Source: Hyphomicrobium sp. 99 (GTDB lineage Bacteria; Pseudomonadota; Alphaproteobacteria; Rhizobiales; Hyphomicrobiaceae). From it: DNA of 64,000 nt. Within the stretch, counting starts at the first letter, position 1. Each line of letters opens with the position of its first letter. The notes under the pieces were generated by a model that was given only the letters and a program-made list of their open reading frames with translations, was not told the DNA's origin and made no database searches. Shown here one piece after another: positions 61,172 to 64,000 of the stretch. Location: NCBI RefSeq assembly GCF_000384335.2, contig NZ_KQ031382.1, positions 496,001 to 560,000 of the forward strand. Reading direction: 5' to 3'. The position numbers and the translations under genes were made by a program.

Positions 61172-63343
61172 ATGACCGTCGATACGATGGCCGCAATCCG
61201 GCAGACGTTCTTCCAGGAGTGTGAAGAACAGCTCTCGGAAATGGAAGTTGGCCTGCTTGCAATGGACGAGGGTAACGCCGATTCCGAAACGGTGAATGCC
61301 GTTTTTCGGGCGGTGCACTCGATCAAGGGGGGCGCTGGCGCATTCAAGCTGACGGCGCTGGTTCAGTTCGCACATACGTTCGAAACGGCACTCGATTTCG
61401 TCCGCAGCGGCAAGCTGCATCCGACAGCGGACGTGATGAAACCGATGCTCCGTGCCGCCGACGTGCTGGCCGATCTCGTAGAGGCATCGCGCGACGGTAA
61501 GGAAATCGACGAGTCGAGTTACGCAGCCATCGCAGCAGAGGTCAAAGCGCTGACGATGATCGATGGCGCCGAAGAGGTCGAGGAAGTCATAGATTTCCAG
61601 CCGACGGTGATTGATTTCGGACTGCCGGACTTGACGCCCGAGCCCGCCGCGGCGCCGGTCCATGACTATCGCGTCGGCTTCACACCCCGCCCGGAACTCT
61701 ATGCCAACGCCAACGAAGCGGTATTGGTCATTCGAGAGCTTTCACGTCTCGGCCAAGCGGAAACAACTTGCGATGTTTCCGCAGTTCCAGATCTCGAAAC
61801 GATAGATCCGAATGGCGCCTATCTGTCCTGGAACATCAAGCTTTCGTCGGAAGTGGCGATCGAAGCCGTCCGCGAGGTTTTTGAATTCGTCGAAGGCGAA
61901 GCCGAGATCAGCGTTGAAGCCGATGGTCAGCCGGAGATTTCTGACGCGGATATTGCAGCCTTGCTGGCGCAGGCTCTGGGCAGCGCGCCCGCGGCAGAAT
62001 CCGAACAGGCCTCAAACGTAACGAACGCCGAGGGACCTGTACAATCTGATCCGGTGCAACCCGAGCAGGTCGCGAGCGAAACGGCATTGCCACCGGCACA
62101 AGTGGCCGAGGCTGTGAAGACTGTCGCGGTCCCCACGCAAACAACCATCCGCGTCGAATTCGATCGCGTTGATCGGCTCATCAACTTGGTCGGCGAACTC
62201 GTCATCAACCAGGCGATGCTGTCGCAACGCGTTATCGAGGCGAATTTCGCAGGCTCGTCTTCGGTGATCATCGGCCTTGAAGAACTCGAGCAGCTGACAC
62301 GCGAGATCCAGGAAAGCGTGATGGCGATCCGCGCGCAGCCGGTGAAGCCCCTCTTTCAACGTATGTCACGCATCGTGCGCGAGGTCGCGGATGCGACCGG
62401 CAAGCAAGTTCGCCTGAAAACCGATGGCGAAGCCACCGAGGTCGACAAGACTGTCGTCGAGCGTCTGGCGGAGCCATTGACGCACATGATCCGCAACGCG
62501 GTCGATCATGGCATTGAGTCGCCTGAAGAGCGCATCGCGGCTGGAAAGCCCCCGGAAGGCAACGTTCGTTTGAGTGCCGCGCACCGCTCGGGCCGTATCG
62601 TGATTGAAATTACCGACGATGGCGCCGGCATCAATCGTCAAAAGGTGCGCGCGTCCGCGATCAAGAAGGGCCTCATCTCGGCTGACGCGCAGCTTTCCGA
62701 CAGCGACATCGACAATCTTCTGTTCTTGCCAGGCTTCTCGACCGCCGCCACGATTTCGAGCATTTCAGGCCGCGGTGTCGGGATGGACGTCGTGAAGCGC
62801 TCCATCTTGGCGCTTGGCGGGCGAATATCGATATCGTCGCGACCGGGCTTCGGCTCGACGTTCTCGATGAGCCTGCCGCTGACGCTCGCCGTTCTCGACG
62901 GCATGGCCGTCTCCGTTGCGGGCCAGACGCTTGTCGTGCCGTTGACGGCTATCGTCGAGACGCTGAAACCCAAGAAGGGCGAAATCCACGGCATCGGCGC
63001 TGATAGCCGGGTCATGGCCATCCGCAACACGTTCGTGCCGCTCATCGATGTGGGCACGCAGATGGGTTTTCGCGAGGCGCCGGCCGATCCGGAACACAGC
63101 GTCGCGATATTGGTCGAGACCGGCGGCGGCGCGCGTAACGCTCTGTTGGTCGACTCGATCCAGGATCAACGCCAGGTCGTTATCAAAAGCCTTGAGGCCA
63201 ATTACGGAACAGTTGCCGGCATCGCCGCCGCAACAATTCTTGGTGATGGCCGTGTAGCACTCATTCTCGACGTGGATGCGCTGGTCACCGGTTCGTTCGA
63301 AGACCAGATCGCCGCCGCAGCACGCTATGGAACGGAAGGATAA
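61172..63343 (+). CDS. cheA: Chemotaxis histidine kinase CheA
   Basis: 723 residues. Domains: HPt with His49 in [14 protein letters not shown]; a variable P2 region about 160-310, Ala/Glu-rich at its end; dimerisation helices ([20 protein letters not shown]); the ATPase with [20 protein letters not shown] (N box), ITDDGAGIN (G1) and [13 protein letters not shown] (G2); and the C-terminal CheW-like domain ([20 protein letters not shown]). All catalytic motifs are intact. It lies 23 bp after cheY and 5 bp before cheW. Confidence 0.95.
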   Translation: MTVDTMAAIRQTFFQECEEQLSEMEVGLLAMDEGNADSETVNAVFRAVHSIKGGAGAFKLTALVQFAHTFETALDFVRSGKLHPTADVMKPMLRAADVLADLVEASRDGKEIDESSYAAIAAEVKALTMIDGAEEVEEVIDFQPTVIDFGLPDLTPEPAAAPVHDYRVGFTPRPELYANANEAVLVIRELSRLGQAETTCDVSAVPDLETIDPNGAYLSWNIKLSSEVAIEAVREVFEFVEGEAEISVEADGQPEISDADIAALLAQALGSAPAAESEQASNVTNAEGPVQSDPVQPEQVASETALPPAQVAEAVKTVAVPTQTTIRVEFDRVDRLINLVGELVINQAMLSQRVIEANFAGSSSVIIGLEELEQLTREIQESVMAIRAQPVKPLFQRMSRIVREVADATGKQVRLKTDGEATEVDKTVVERLAEPLTHMIRNAVDHGIESPEERIAAGKPPEGNVRLSAAHRSGRIVIEITDDGAGINRQKVRASAIKKGLISADAQLSDSDIDNLLFLPGFSTAATISSISGRGVGMDVVKRSILALGGRISISSRPGFGSTFSMSLPLTLAVLDGMAVSVAGQTLVVPLTAIVETLKPKKGEIHGIGADSRVMAIRNTFVPLIDVGTQMGFREAPADPEHSVAILVETGGGARNALLVDSIQDQRQVVIKSLEANYGTVAGIAAATILGDGRVALILDVDALVTGSFEDQIAAAARYGTEG

Positions 63344-63348
63344 TAACC

Positions 63349-63816
63349 ATGCAAGACGTTAGTTCGTCGGCCAACTCCGCAAACCGCGAGTTCGTCGCCT
63401 TCCGGGTCGGAGCACAGGAATTCTGTATCGACATTATGGGCGTTCGCGAAATTCGCGGCTGGACCCCCGCAACACCACTGCCCCACGCGCCAGCCTACGT
63501 GCGTGGTGTCATCAATCTTCGTGGTGCTGTGCTTCCCATCGTTGATCTCGCCATGCGCTTCGGTCTCGGTCTGACGGAGCCGACACCACGGAGCGTCATT
63601 ATTGTGGTGCAGGTCTATCAGCAAGTCGTCGGCCTCCTGGTCGACGCCGTATCGGATATCCTGACGACGTCCGAAGCATCCATGCAGCCGACGCCGGACG
63701 TCGCGTCTGACCTCGCCAAGAATTTCGTCAAGGGCGTCTATGCCGTTGAAGGCCGCATGATCAGCATCGTCACGCTGGAAAGCGTGCTGCCGATAGCGGC
63801 TAAGGCCGCCGCATGA
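63349..63816 (+). CDS. cheW: Chemotaxis coupling protein CheW
   Basis: 155 residues. [50 protein letters not shown] and [15 protein letters not shown] are the standard CheW signatures. It links receptor and CheA. Its stop overlaps cheR by ATGA. Confidence 0.95.
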   Translation: MQDVSSSANSANREFVAFRVGAQEFCIDIMGVREIRGWTPATPLPHAPAYVRGVINLRGAVLPIVDLAMRFGLGLTEPTPRSVIIVVQVYQQVVGLLVDAVSDILTTSEASMQPTPDVASDLAKNFVKGVYAVEGRMISIVTLESVLPIAAKAAA

Positions 63817-64000
63817 CCGCTGCAGCAGAAAGGTCATCGTCGAGTCCTGCCGGAGCTCTCGTAACCGGCGAGTTCTCGTTTTCCGCCGCAAACTTTCGCG
63901 AGATCGCGGAAATTGCGAAATCGGAAGCGGGTATCGACTTGCCTCAGTCGAAGGCAACGCTCGTCTATTCACGACTCGCAAAACGCCTGCGCGCGCTCGG
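63813..64000 (+). CDS. cheR: Chemotaxis methyltransferase CheR (3' partial)
   Basis: The first 62 codons of a gene that runs off the window. After a Ser/Ala-rich start it reads [40 protein letters not shown], the N-terminal CheR domain with the conserved K-x-x-L-V-x-x-R-L pattern. It would methylate receptor glutamates; the GWEEF tail of the receptor encoded first in the operon is its expected docking site. Overlaps cheW by 4 bp. Confidence 0.88.
   Translation, partial: MTAAAERSSSSPAGALVTGEFSFSAANFREIAEIAKSEAGIDLPQSKATLVYSRLAKRLRAL

Noticed and set aside
1..64000. tRNA/rRNA genes, insertion sequences, CRISPR arrays, integrase or attachment sites
   Set aside because: None was recognised on reading both strands; a systematic covariance-model and transposase search could not be run.

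Overview
The window is GC-rich DNA from an alphaproteobacterium of the order Hyphomicrobiales, most likely a Hyphomicrobium-like methylotroph (inference). Two things point there. One is a complete N-methylglutamate pathway for methylamine use. The other is a rhizobial-style flagellar regulon with MotC, MotE, a Rem-type regulator and the FlaF/FlbT pair. No rRNA, tRNA, insertion sequence, prophage or CRISPR array was recognised.

Layout. (1) 1-3262: the end of a four-gene Anbu operon (circularly permuted ATP-grasp protein, alpha-E protein, transglutaminase, Anbu protease). (2) 3486-6156: fructose-1,6-bisphosphatase, phosphoribulokinase and ribulose-5-phosphate 3-epimerase, i.e. Calvin-cycle regeneration genes without Rubisco in view; then an HrpB helicase. 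(3) 8715-20191: the methylamine locus. On the minus strand it reads mgdABCD, an XRE-cupin regulator, mgsABC, a terminator fused to the mgsC stop codon, and gmaS. A LysR gene is divergent from mgdA and the two share an operator-like region. (4) 20192-22435: a CbbY-like HAD domain that has lost its nucleophile, fused to a CBS pair, then a GH24 lysozyme. (5) 22449-52335: the flagellar cluster. fliI and flgF run left; motA-fliM-fliN-fliG-flhB, flgBC-fliE-flgGAI-motE-flgH-fliLP, flagellin, fliF-fliH-motB-motC-fliK, then rem-flgE-flgK-flgL-flaF-flbT-flgD-fliQ run right. flhA and fliR, which usually follow fliQ, are not in the window. Several unrecognised or unexpected proteins sit inside the cluster: a membrane-tailed protein after fliI, an unknown protein between flhB and flgB, a GIY-YIG-like protein, a small helical protein and a J-domain-like protein. 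(6) 52639-57519: a c-di-GMP block with a diguanylate cyclase, a PAS-GGDEF-EAL protein and two PilZ proteins; a third PilZ lies next to rem. (7) 58043-64000: a chemotaxis operon with receptor, STAS protein, cheY, cheA, cheW and the start of cheR.

Together the window joins C1/methylamine assimilation, sugar-phosphate metabolism and a full motility and chemotaxis programme with c-di-GMP control. The least ordinary parts are the pseudo-HAD/CBS fusion with its hairpin-rich leader, the lysozyme and membrane-tailed protein at the flagellar edge, and the orphan proteins within the flagellar operons.
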